This document shows positions 42,905 to 54,615 of a DNA stretch of 64,000 nt, in pieces (positions within the stretch are counted from its first letter, which is position 1; every line of letters begins with the position of its first letter). Source of the stretch: Anisodus tanguticus. Its lineage: Eukaryota > Streptophyta > Magnoliopsida > Solanales > Solanaceae. The position numbers were made by a program, and so were the translations under genes. A model generated the notes under the pieces. That model did not search any database, had not been told where the DNA came from, and worked only from the letters and a program-made list of their open reading frames with translations. Where the stretch lies: NCBI GenBank assembly GCA_034509755.1, contig CM067555.1, forward strand, positions 3,976,142 through 4,040,141. The letters run 5' to 3'.

Positions 42905-44715
42905 TAACCATTTCATACAAATGGTGAAAATATAACTCTCAACTTTACGATATAGAGCATGAAAGTGCGTATGTCCTAGAAACAATCTACATTATGGACA
43001 AAAATGTACTTGAACACATTCGTATTATAAATGAGATTAATATTTATGGCATTTGCAATTATTTTGATTATCCCTTGAGCTTACGTTGTCATTAATAGAG
43101 TGAGATATTAATGATAGAACGTAACTCTCAAAATAGCCTCGACTAATGATCATCGAGAATGGGATATCGATGATATGCTATAAGTCGACATGTGGTCTGC
43201 ATCACATTCTTGGAGAATGTAGTATGTCTCACATCTACGAGTAATGGTTACTCGTGATGGGCATATGGATACTTTGGAGAAGTATTGGTACACCCTGCAG
43301 ATAAACTATTTGTTATACATGTCTATAGTGTTATCGGCGTGTGGAATATAAATGTCATTTGACTTGAGGTCAATACACACCTTGTTTATAGAATGATGTA
43401 CTTTGACCAAGTTCAAAGTTTAAACTCCTTCTGGATAAGATATGGCTTGTGTTGGGCGCACCAGGATGTAAATCAAGGTGGTAGTTGAGCCAAAAATATG
43501 ATTCATTCCTCAATTGGAAATTCGAGAGAGCACTCAACTTCTCAATGTTATTAGGTTGACTAAAGTCACTGGCCAGTGCAAGAGACATATTTAGAATATG
43601 GTCTAGTTGTCAACTAATAAATGTGAGATAAAGTGATTAAGCCATTTGGATAGACACTTGGCAAATCCTAAGCTTAATCAAGTGTGTCGCGAATGAAAGA
43701 AATTTATAGTTTCGCATAAAGGTTAAGTTTGATGGATTCATGTAAATGTACTTCACATATTGAGTTCGTCACACGATGCAATCTAGGAGTTTCGTATGGA
43801 CCTTAATTAGATTAATGTCGATATGTGAAGGCCTATAGGGTCACACTATATGCGATTGTTTCTTCGATCTAAGAGTGTATTGAGAAAATATTAAATATTC
43901 AATTGAGAATCGAGATATTTAATTTATAATAATTATGAAATATTTCTATTTGATAGAAATTATTTAATTAAGACGAATTGAATTTTGGATTTAACTAAAT
44001 ATGTTGGATATATTATATGGGTACTCGGACAAATACAAGGAAGCAATTGAGCCAGAAATTGTTGGCCCAAAATGGGAGCTTGGACATCCACTTTGGGCGT
44101 GTGAAGTGGACCAACTGGGCTGATCCACTAAACATTAACATGGGCTCAGGTTTTCCTATTTTATATCTGATTAGGTTTTGTCCCGAACTCCTATATATAC
44201 AACACATACCCCATAATTATAGGATGATAGAAAATAACTTCTCAGTTCCTAAAAGCAAGATTTCCTAGCTTTTTTGAATAGGAAATACACTGGTGTTAGA
44301 TCTTGCAATTGAGGAAACAAATCGCGTGGATACCTTAGTGTTGAATCCCGCGTACGAAAACCTGTAAGTTTTATTTTATCATGTTTTGAACATACAACAT
44401 GATTATCGCATAAGCCATGCCAGGATTGTTGTTGGGTAAGAAATTTTAAACTTCCGATGTGCTTACTACTTGTTTACGAACCCAACAATTCCCTACAGAG
44501 CATATATGTCATTCGTTAAAAAAGTGGTTCATATATACCCATATCGTTACACAAATGGTGTAAATATACCCTTTTGTTGACGGAATATTTTTAAAAAAAT
44601 CATTTAGCTTATTTTTTAATTAAAAAAAAAGTCACGTTGCTTTAAAAAATAGTCTACCCAATTTTTTTAATAGACTTAATTTTTTAAGAAATATTTTCAC
44701 AAATGACTATACTTT
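42905..44715 (-). repeat. Repeat R1, copy b (inverted), split by a solo LTR
   Basis: The first piece, ending CAACTTTACGATATAGAGCA (42940-42959), and the second, starting GAGCATATATGTCATTCG (44498), are the two halves of one minus-oriented R1 repeat. They correspond to 46256-45840 read backwards. The 1538-bp LTR at 42960-44497 separates them, with GAGCA duplicated at the junction. Confidence 0.7.
42960..44497. mobile_element. Solo LTR 1 (1538 bp) with 5-bp target duplication
   Basis: Starts TGAAAGTGCGTATGTCC and ends CAACAATTCCCTACA, flanked by GAGCA at 42955-42959 and 44498-44502. A TATA box CTATATATAC near 44190 is followed by the kind of R/U5 text expected if the LTR is in plus orientation. 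No gag or pol adjoins either end, so this is a solo LTR left by recombination. I cannot name its family. The reading frames inside it are not genes. Confidence 0.8.
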
Positions 44716-45044
44716 GGGGTATTTTTTTAGGCATAGCAACACTTTTGCTAATTACATTTCATAGCTACAGTAACATATATTCAAATTCGATTTATTTCGT
44801 TGTATTCAATTCAGATGTATTCAATTCGGTTGTATTTATTCGTAGCTACTTTTACACTGTATTAAACTTATTGTATTTAAATTCAATTGTATTCAAACAA
44901 CATAATGCAAGAAAATACAAGGATATTCAGTTGTATTCAAAATTCACTGTATTTATTTGTATACAAAAAAAATATCCTTCGAAATAAAGGCGAAAAATAC
45001 ATAAATAAACACTCTATTTTACACTAAAACATAAAGAATACACT

Positions 45045-45215
45045 TAGATATGAGATACAAGAAATAAACTACATGTGAGATACAAGAAACAAACTACACT
45101 CAGATCTGAGATACAAAAAATAAAATTCACTCAGATCTGAGATACAAAAAATAAAATAAGCTTAGATCTGGAAAAAAAATACTCAGATTTGAGAATACAT
45201 TCAGATATGAGATAC
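45045..45215. repeat. Minisatellite, ~33-bp unit
   Basis: Four to five imperfect units of 'cactcagatctgagatacaa' followed by A-rich spacer, for example at 45097, 45128 and 45160. Confidence 0.7.
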
Positions 45216-45344
45216 ACCGGATGAAGAAGGGTTTTTGGTGGAGCTGGTTTTGGATGGCGATGGCAGTGGCGGTGAGATCGGCGCTGGGAGTGAGAAGTGG
45301 ATCGGAGTTGGTGGGATCTGTTAACTAAATCCAAGTAAAATGGC

Positions 45345-45570
45345 TCGGCGAGCAGAACGGGGTGGGTCATCCTCTGTTGAGCATAACAACGTGGGTCATC
45401 CTCTGTTTTTCGGCGTGAGCTCCGGCGAGCAGAACGGGGAGAGAGAAGCCGTTGTGAGCTCTATCGTGGGTCATCCTTTGTTTGCCGGCGTGAGCTTCGA
45501 CGAACAGAACAGGAAGAGAGAGTCGCCGTGAGCTCTGTCGTGGTGGGTCGTCCTCTGTTTGTAGGAAAAG
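45345..45570. repeat. GC-rich tandem repeat, ~50-100 bp units
   Basis: Four occurrences of (G)TGGGTC(A/G)TCCT(C/T)TGTT, at about 45362, 45390, 45467 and 45544. They alternate with CGGCG(A)GCAGAAC-type and GAGCTCTRTCGTGG blocks. GC content is far above the surroundings. Open frames exist on both strands but shift between units. Confidence 0.65.
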
Positions 45571-45839
45571 TCACCAGAAAGTATATGTTCACCACTACCT
45601 CCGCCGCTGCTGATGACGGCGCTGCCACCAGAGATACAAAGAAAAACAAATCTGAAAATGAAAGTGAGTAGTGCAGAAGAAGGGCAAGAGTGAGACCAGA
45701 TACACTCAAAAATTGAAGTGATACAAGGGAAATATATTAGTTACTTTGTGTAATTGAAATACAACATTTAGCTATCAAATATAATTAAAGTAAAGTATAG
45801 ATACTAAATATAAATACCTCTTATATGTTCTCTACACCA

Positions 45840-46256
45840 AGTAAATTTTTTTTTTTTTTAAAGTCACGTGGTGATTGTTTTCTGGTGGATTAGGTCGGTT
45901 CGTTTAAAAAAAATGACTTATTTTTTTTAAAGCCAAAAACATATTTTTTTAAAACGAATCAGACCCGACCCACCTGGAAAAAAAATATTACGTGGCTTTA
46001 AAAAAAATAAGTCTACTATTTAGACTTATTTTTTAAAGCCTCGTGGCATTTTTTTAATTAAAACAATAAGTTAATTGATTTTAAAGAAAACTCCATTAGC
46101 AAAAAGAGTATATTTACACAATTTGTATAATGACAGTGTTATATTTGCACCAATTATGTAATACCGTGGATATTTATGCACCATTTTTTAACTAGGGGTA
46201 TATCTGTTATATATCGCAAAGTTAAATGCTATATTTGCACATTTGCGCTTTAATTA
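45840..46256 (+). repeat. Repeat R1, copy c
   Basis: Plus-oriented R1: GTCACGTGGTGATTG, GATTAGGTCGGTTCGTTTAA, GACCCGACCCACCTGG, ACGTGGCTTTAAAAAAAATA, AAGCCTCGTGGCAT, then GGTATATCTGTTATATATCG and GCTATATTTGCACATTTGCG at its end. It is inverted relative to copy b and the same way round as copy a. Confidence 0.75.
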
Positions 46257-46984
46257 GACATAAAAAGGCACCAGAAGCCGTCTAACCAATTTAAATATTT
46301 TATTTACCTGCCTAGGTTAGTGAAAAAATTAAATCAGTTCAAAATTAAGTTACATCTTATGGTTCATCATATATTCATATGATAAAATACTTAATGGATA
46401 GCTTCAACTAATTGAAGAAATGTATAGGTAAAGTCCATTTTACATCAATTAGCTTAAGTATGAATCAACTCAATTTTTATAATTTGCTTGAAATGATCAG
46501 CTAGTTTGACCATTTTTCATTACGCAAACAAATTGAAGAAATATTTTTCTTTGAAATGAACACTTAAGCTAATAAAACGGTCATCATATCATGAAAGTTA
46601 CAAGCCTCTGAATAATATTCATCAAAATACTGTAATAAGTTTTCAATATACCACTCACTCCAAGAGAGAAATAATTATGCAACATATGTAGCTATTCACT
46701 ACAAGTCACTTCTTACTAGAAAAAGAAGATACAGGCATAGACATGCATAAGTTTGAAATGTGAGACCATATTCATCACGAAAATATTTGGATTAAAGTTA
46801 GACGCTTTTGAGAAAATCAACAATAGTCTTACGTTCAAACATAACAAACTCAAAAATTTCAATAGGTGTAATAGTTTTAGCTGGTAGATTCTTCCTAATG
46901 TTTAGTTATTGGGAACCATAGGATTGAAGCGATGAACAAGATTTATACAACACCACAGAAAAACTGATAATTATTCGTAGAAGT
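46257..46984. other. Non-coding spacer inside inverted repeat A
   Basis: AT-rich, with no coding sequence or recognisable element. Confidence 0.4.
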
Positions 46985-48225
46985 CAAAATTAGTTTTTTA
47001 AAGAAAGAATACCATCAAAGACAACTTAGTTAAATCATAAATTTTATATTAACAGTAAGCAAGATATTTTAAAAATATATGAAATAACTTGATTCATTTC
47101 TAGTCATTGATTTAAGATCAAGGAAGTTTATTATCCCATTCAAAATGTGAAGGGGTATTATTTTCCAAATCCAAAATGTTAAGGGTAAAAAGTGAAGCTT
47201 TTTAGTAAGTGTTTTAAAAGGCAGTTTTAGGACTCGCCTCGGGGCTCGCTCAAGGACGGGGCACTAGCAAAAGGCCTCGGGACTTACATGTGGGGCTTAG
47301 TTCTGCGAGGCTTACGCCCTAAGCGCCCGACTGTATGCCCTAAGCACGTCTAACGCCCAACACTCTATGTGTCAAATTCCTTAATTAACTCTATTGACCC
47401 TCATAATTTTTTAATAAATGAATGATGGTTAATAATTTTTTTCATCTATTGAAATAAAAAGATTGAGAGTAACTCAAATAATAAGTCGTAGTATTGTGTG
47501 TGTGTGTGAGTATATATATATACTATTTAAAAACACCGTGAGGATGAATATCACTTAATAATTTAAAAAAAAATACAAAGGCGGATTTTACATTTTCACT
47601 TGTCATTGGTCTTCATGTTATTGTCTTCTCAAAATTATCATATTTGATTAATTCACCATTTAAAAGTTATTTTATTTTATTCATGAAGGAGTGATGTTTT
47701 AGTTATAATACTGATAAACTTTATCGATTTTTTTTGTTGGGTTGAGGGGGGGGGGGAGTTAACTATATTTTAAAAAATTGTGATTCTTTTATTGTTTGAA
47801 AGTTAAGATGTTAGACTTGATTGTATCTCATTAGAGCTTTTATATTATTGCATTATTTATATACTTGTAAAATCGTGTTAGAAGTTTTATTTTTTATGAG
47901 TTTCTTTAGTCATGTATTTAATTTGTTTTACTTTTTTTTTTTTTTTACAATTTTATGTTATTCTAATATTTTACTACATTATAAATTAAAAATTTAAAGA
48001 TCCATGGGGCATACGCCTCATGCATCGGGGCTTATGCCTCGCCTCGTGCTAAGAAAAATGCTTCGCCTCACGCCTCTGTCTTTTAAAACACTGTTAATAA
48101 ATTAATATCAAATTAGGTTGAGTAATTTTATAAAAGAAAAGTCCTAAATTGAGTGATTTTATTTATACAAAACAAATAATAACTTTGTTATATAATTTTT
48201 CAACCTTTTGAGATATTATGATTTA
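46985..48225 (-). repeat. Inverted repeat A, right arm (split by an 883-bp insert)
   Basis: Reverse complement of 42445-42800 once 47209-48091 is removed. The order of blocks is exactly mirrored, ending with AACTTTGTTATATAATTTTT at 48182-48201. Confidence 0.75.
47209..48091. mobile_element. 883-bp TIR element nested in inverted repeat A
   Basis: Starts GTGTTTTAAAAG and ends CTTTTAAAACAC, a perfect 12-bp terminal inverted repeat. Inside both ends are GC-rich, loosely inverted 'gcctcg/cgcctc' segments, for example CTCGCCTCGGGGCTCGC at 47233-47249 and CTCGCCTCGTGCT at 48036-48048. The middle is AT-rich with an 11-G run (47746-47756) and no coding sequence. A similar GC-rich half-motif occurs at 15490-15550. 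I could not confirm a target-site duplication. Confidence 0.7.
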
Positions 48226-49159
48226 AAAGAAAGAACACGCATTTGAGCTAAAATGTGATTTTTTTTTAAAGTTTAAGTAATTTTGTAAAGCTAAAAAGGA
48301 AAAAAACTAATCTTATATTCTTATTTCTACTCAATCACAATATTGTTGTATTAAGTATTAACTCAAATATCTCTCGTAACTTTAATACGATTAATCGACA
48401 AACATAATGAACTAATTAATTGAGGCAACAAGGCCTGTTGTTGATTATAATAATATTTAGGAGTTAAGTATATGAAGCAAAATATTCCAATCTCCCATGT
48501 CTTGTTTGACTATTGTCTCAATATTGTTTTGTTTTCAAGTTAAGCTTGACAGCTGACAATCTAGATATGCCCAAAAGCAGGTGCGCTATAATTCCTGCAG
48601 AAAAAATAGGTTAGTATATAAATTTACAAGTTTAGCAACTACGTAATAACTAAAGAATTACTTGAAATGGAAAAAACTAATGAAGTACCTAAGTCAATAA
48701 ATTAGTTGCAGAATAAGTTGGGTTAGGTATAACGACCCTATTGGAGAATGTCCAACAAAACAAATCCATTGAAAGGTCTGAAAGTTAGATGATTGTGTCA
48801 TGTAGAAGCAATTTATTTGTCTTTTCTTAAGTAATTGAGAACATTATAAATTTTACAGGAACATATGTAGGTAGAGTTAGAAAAATATATTTTTTTTTGT
48901 TTCTGTATCCCGGGACGGATTTAGTGCATTAGTTATGGGAACAAATCTAGCAGTTTTGGTTCGGCCGACCGAAGCGTTTACTGGGATTATCATTTAAGTC
49001 ATATTCATATTGTGTAAAAATTATAAGTTTATTCACTTCTAAACAACTGAAAATCATAATGATTAAAGTTCAAGTCAAAATAAGAACTTAAAGCAAAATT
49101 TGTTGAATTCAACCATATATGACTAAATTTCAAGCTGATATGGCTAAATTTCAAGCTGA
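48226..49159. other. Intergenic DNA, no gene identified
   Basis: AT-rich. A direct repeat CTAAATTTCAAGCTGAT at 49122 and 49144 lies just left of solo LTR 2. No gene seen. Confidence 0.45.
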
Positions 49160-49164
49160 TGTAC

Positions 49165-50628
49165 TGTTGGAAATTTGCCTTTGACGGGGAGATGCGTCCA
49201 CCCATCTTTGATGAATTAAACACTAGTGTTTCGCATGTTGGAGACCTTGTCTCTTCGCACATGCATGATCTACGAAGTGAGTAGATGACCGTAGGGCCAA
49301 GAATCATCAAATTTCGTTGAGAAATGAAAGAGATATTGGTCCACGAAGTAAGGTGTTTAAGGCATGGAAATGTGGTGTGGGACAAATCTACCACATCGGT
49401 GGGAATATGAAGAATTGTTCTCTATATAAGTCTCTAATTGGTAAAGGGTTTGGGACCCCAAGGGGTATCCCATGTGTTTAAAGGAGGGAAGACCTAGATG
49501 TGCTTGGGTTCATGGCTAAGCCCACACGCGCGCCGCCGCCCGCCCGTTGGGTCGGGTCGGGTCACGGGCTGTGGGGACTTTCTGATATTATCTTTTTGGA
49601 CCAGAAAACTCTGCCAAATGTACAGTTTGATCCCTGAAGTTTCATATGTACGGTTTGGACCGGAATTCTTTCATATGTACGAGTTTGGTCCCCGAAGTTT
49701 CAATATTTACAGTGTGGTCCCCAGAGTTTCTGGAAAACTTGATTAATTCCTCCATTAACTGCCCATTACTTGGGCAGTGAGCAACCTCTTTCAGTGGCCT
49801 TAATAGCCATTACTTGGCTATTTTAATGGCCTCCCTTAATGGACATTACAACCTTGTTTTTGGCGTTAGACGACCCCTCTTGCATGCTATATATTGAGTA
49901 GTTGTTGGCTCAATTCGGATTTGCACAATAGGCTGAAAATCGGCTGAAATCGAGCGATAAAGAAAGACCAAAAACAGGCAGCAAAAACACGAAAAACGGA
50001 CATCAATTCGGAAGACTTTGGAAAAACAAAAAAAAAACGATCACGAAACAAAGTGCATTTTCGGTGAGAAAAATAGCACGAAACAGTGATCGAAATTCAA
50101 GCAAAACAGTGATCGAAAAACGGTGACCAAACCCTCACGTATACACTCGATATACACCACGAGAGACACACTATATACACAGAGACAAAAGAGAAGAGTA
50201 AAGAGGAACTCTTCCTTCCTATTCCATATCTTCAGCAAGTCGAGTCATATTTTTTTTCTTCGACAAGCTCAACCTATTGGCTTTGTAGTGTTGAGATTAT
50301 AGTGTTGTTTTATCTTGGGAGACTATTGCCCGCTAACGTAAAAGCATATATACTGGGCAATCTTGTCTTAAGGATAGAGGGCTATCCTCGACTCAACACA
50401 CAACGTTGTAACCATCCAGATTTAGTTGTTTCTTGATTTCAGGATATCAAGATTCAAGACACAACAAACTTGCGGCAGTTCTCAACATTGGCTTTACAAG
50501 GTGATCAAGATTCAAGACACAACACACATGCGGCAGTTTTGAAGATTGACCATTTATCTATCCTTTCGAACATTTGTAATAGTTATTACTTCCCGTACTG
50601 CTTTATAAAGTACAATAGAGAACCAACA
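49165..50628 (+). mobile_element. Solo LTR 2 (1464 bp) with 5-bp target duplication
   Basis: Starts TGTTGGAAATTTGCC and ends GAGAACCAACA (TGTTGG..CCAACA inverted ends), flanked by TGTAC at 49160-49164 and 50629-50633. It contains CTACCACATCGGTGGGA (49388-49404) and a TATA box CTCTATATAAG (49420-49430), giving plus orientation. It also holds short repeats such as AGTTTCATATGTACGGTTTG and ATCAAGATTCAAGACACAAC (twice, about 50448 and 50504). No internal retrotransposon sequence remains. Confidence 0.85.
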
Positions 50629-50633
50629 TGTAC

Positions 50634-51396
50634 TTGAAGTTCAAGCAAAAATAATAGAACTTAGCATATAAAATATTAGACACCATATGTCTAAAGTTAT
50701 TTCGAAGTGGGTAGATGTGAATTTTTTTTTTGAAAAAATTGGATACGAATTAAAAAGTGGTGTTCAAATATGATACCCCGTGAATTTTTTAAGGTTCATA
50801 CATTACCTTGTATATATTAGTCTATATTAAAAATCCACTTAACTAGTATAAAAGAAGATTTCAAACACAATAAATCAAATAAATTATAATAAAATACAGA
50901 ACTCAGACTTAATTCAAGTTGTGTATCGGCCTCTATTTGTATCTATTAGTACAATATTAAGTGTATATACTTGACAGTTTTTAAATTCCACACGGTTGTC
51001 AATGAGAAAAAGAACAAGCAATGGAAGAAAAAGAAAGAGATACACGTACCTAATTGAATTCAAACTACAAACGCACCACATGCAATGGATGAGTTAGTTA
51101 GAAGTTAATGTCTTTACTAGTGACTTAATAAGAAAAAAATGATTATTTGTAGACACTAATCAAATTACATTAAACGTGTAACCTATGTTTAATCAGTAAA
51201 TAAAATTCTAAACATGAATTTGATTTACATCAGGAGATCAGCTAGAGCGGAGGTCGAAATTACTATTCAAGAGTGAGGTGAGATAGATGTGATTCATTCA
51301 TGCTTAGCTAAAAATTTCGAATTCAAATTATGAGAATAAAAAAAAACTTTTTACTTATAGATCAATGAATTTCGAATACTAAATGATTATCAGAAA

Positions 51397-51440
<44 letters not shown>

Positions 51441-54400
51441 GAATTCTTTTTATTTTTTTATATTTTTACTTTTTTTATATTTTTAAAATTTCTTAATGAA
51501 AATTCTAGCTCCGCCTATGATGTTTAAGTACGCCTTAACACACAACCACATAAGCATAACCCCTAATGTGTCAAACATTTAACTGAGTCAAATCCCTAGA
51601 ACACTTTAACTGCTCACTATATATGTAAAGCTTTGTGCTCATCACAACCACGAATATTTATTATACATATTTTGTCACTTTTGATTCAGAAAGAATCACA
51701 TGAAGGCGCGTATTAAGCAGAAAACATAAAATAAAATAAAATGCAATGAGTGTAAATATTATTCGCATTTATTGTTTCTATCAAATCAAGAAATTTAATT
51801 ACCGTAGAAGTTACAAATTTAAATAATATTATATATCTTTTAAATATGTATAAAAAATATATCTTGTATTCAATTATAATTGATTTGGTGTAAATCACAA
51901 CAAGTTTTTACTACAAAATGACAATACTGTTTTTTTTTTTTCTTCCTTTTTTAGCTCTTTGTTTTTTTATATTTCAACACACGTGGAGATTCATATCATA
52001 TATATGGCTTCTATAGAGTCTAAATATATGTTATTACCGTTATGCTTTCAACGGTTGCAACAACGCATAATATATATAGAATTTTAATCAGAATCATCTA
52101 AATATCGAATTTCATTATCTCTATCATATTAAGGCTAAATTTCATAAACTCTTATAGTTAGATAACAAAAAGTTATGATTACATGGAAAAGTAAAATTGC
52201 ATAACTATTGAAAAATGCATTTGATCAAAATCTACGTACCCAATTTTGGGACTAAGGAAGTGGGTGTTTTGACTCAAGAAATTATCCAAGCAAAAATATA
52301 TACGTAGTTCAAAATAGTTGAAATAATAGCACTTGTCCGACATATTTCTTGTTATGGAATCCAATTTTGCTCATACTTCATGGATAGGAAGGCTCGGGAC
52401 CACCTCCCTTCGCTTCAGAGTCTTAGGCGCAACTCTTCTAGTCAGAGAAGAGTCCAGTTGCGAACCTGTGCACTCCTATCCTATTGTTGCTGCCCAAAAA
52501 AAAAAGAAAAAGAAAGTGCAACATATCAAAGAACGATGACACAAATTATCAGTGGCCTCCTACATAACATATGCGAGCCTTACGTGGACGATTTGGTAGT
52601 CCCCCTGGTACCGAGACCCCCGGTAATCTCTTGCAGGGCGCACAAGGCCCTTAGTCTTACCTCATGCAGTTTCTGCTTTCTTGCCGACATGTTCCAATGT
52701 TTTGGTCTTTCGTAGGAGAAACACAACAATTTGTCTATACTTAGATCAGATAAAAAAACAATTACAACAATATACTTTTAGTCCGTTTGAATGTATATAT
52801 TTTCATCAAAATAAAAAAAAGTGCATAAAATGTTGAGGTTTAGTGATATTTTCAAACACGATTCACCTTCCCCTAAAAAAAGTTCTTCCGTAATAAAATC
52901 TAGAAATATACTTTTTTATGTGTCATTTATTATTACCTAGAAAGGTAAATCTAAAGCAAAACTATTTCTCCCACTCTAACAAAAAAAAGAATATAAACAC
53001 AAAATCTGTCATGTATTATTAGTTTATTACCTAGAAAGGTAAGACTAATATATCTGCACTTTTGGAGGAGTTTCGATTTATCTAGAAGTCTAGATTTCAT
53101 CATCAACCATAAAATAATTATTTCCTTTTTTGTTTCTGTTTTATAACATTTACTTAGAAACTTAATAATTCAAAAATCATTTCATGAATTAGCTCACACT
53201 ATTAAAATAGTTACAAATCAACATGTCTAAAGAATTTTTACACATTCAAAATTAGAACTAAAGGTATCAGAAAAAGGAAAGGAAAAGAAATGTTGGAAAA
53301 ATAATAAATTATTTAAAAAGGTAGCCAAAGTAGGGATAAATACGAAAAAACAAAAGACAAAAAACAAAAAACAAAACAAACAAAAGAGAGAATAAAAGAA
53401 AAAAAGGTAAATAACACTAAACAATCACTATATCTAAAATCAAACACTTCCTATACAATAGAAATTCAACTCAACAACTAACTTAAATATTATTTCCATT
53501 TTACTAGGATGGTAAGTGTTTGTTTTGACAAACATATAATAGATTCATAATTAGCTATAATTACAAACCGACAAATTAAAATATAATGTTTTTGTTAAAA
53601 CACAATATATTCATTCTTAAAAGCATGACCAAAGTAACTTTAAATATTTATAGAAAAAAATAAGCATGATATAATTATATTTGGTAGAATTAATATAATA
53701 TGTGGGATACGTATTTTTTTAATCTTCTATTTCGTGTCCGATATCCACATTGAAACCCAACTAAATTCGGATCGCGCACTGCAGACCCATTTTCTAGGGG
53801 CGACTCTCCCAACACAAATCTTTTTCCAAAGGTTTTTTCCGCACAAACGCCCCTATTTCGGGGTGGTCTTTAATTTTTATGGCTCAAATTTATAATTATT
53901 TTTTCCCTCGTTACTTTTGGCGCGGTATAGTTAGCATTTAGCTTCGGTATATTTATCATAACATCCCACAAGTTATGCCAGACAAGACAAAACTTTCATC
54001 ACTCGACATAATCTTTAGATTTTGCTCTACATTATTAGCGTTTAACTTCGACATTATCATTACATCCACACAAGTTATGTTAAAAAAGGCAAAACTTTAA
54101 ACTCTCAACAAAATCTGAAAAATACTACTCATATACAATTTATGCAGCATAACTTAATTTCTACGTAACTTGTGTTGAGGGAGACAAAAATTCAATTTTC
54201 AAAAATAAAAATATAACATAACTTATGCCAAATAAATTATATCAGGATATTTTTTATTAAAAAAATTGTTTGTTTTTTTAAATTTAGAGTCTTGAATTCA
54301 AAATTTCTGATTAAGGTGGAGGGATATAAGTATTTAATTGCAATTGAATCATAGTATTGGATTATATCTTGTTTTTATAATTTAGAAAAGAAAAAAAAGA

Positions 54401-54500
54401 TAAAAGGCTACAGAAGGTGAAAGAGTGTAGGAAACAACAGCTCGTCGGCAAAGAAAGCAAAAACATGTTCGTATGTGTCAATCAACTTGACTTTATCTTC
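50634..54500. other. Long AT-rich intergenic stretch, no gene identified
   Basis: Holds an (AT)16-17 microsatellite (51399-51431) and a GC-richer segment with an A-rich end (52385-52520, perhaps a retroposed piece). Another GC-richer segment lies at 52560-52690, and repeat-like text at 53700-53930 (CTAGGGGCGACTCTCCC). The several 60-110 codon frames here are low-complexity or cross these repeats, and I support none of them. Confidence 0.5.
51399..51431. repeat. (AT)n microsatellite
   Basis: Uninterrupted AT dinucleotides, about 16 units, ending before AGTTGTTGTTG. Confidence 0.95.
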
Positions 54501-54615
54501 TCTCCCAATCCATGTTAACTCTTTTTCTTCAATACCCATCTCCCCAAAAGCTCCAAAAACTCAAATTTCCACCCATTCTTGATTTTCCGGCACCAATTCT
54601 TGATTTTCCGGCGAG
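54501..54615 (+). promoter_or_regulatory. 5' leader of the rhomboid-like gene
   Basis: Pyrimidine-rich leader DNA ends in a local duplication of ATTCTTGATTTTCCGGC (54575-54591 and 54597-54613) directly before the ATG at 54616. No TATA box stands out. The transcription start is unknown. Confidence 0.4.

Larger units (their letters stand above)
44716..45838. mobile_element. Core between R1 arms: MULE-like ends and two minisatellites
   Basis: The ends are loosely inverted: TTTCATAGCTACAGTAACAT at about 44757, and the reverse complement of 45766-45790 TTGATAGCTAAATGTTGTAT. It holds a tandem array of AGATCTGAGATACAA(A/G)AAA units (45045-45215). It also holds a GC-rich array built on GTGGGTCATCCTCTGTT plus GGCGTGAGCTCCGGCGAGC (45345-45570). 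No transposase or other coding sequence is evident. Confidence 0.5.

Noticed and set aside
50041..50238. 65-codon minus-strand frame
   Set aside because: Entirely inside solo LTR 2.
52380..52715. GC-richer 111-codon plus-strand frame
   Set aside because: It crosses an A-rich run and two GC-richer patches that look like unrelated repeats; no domain recognised.
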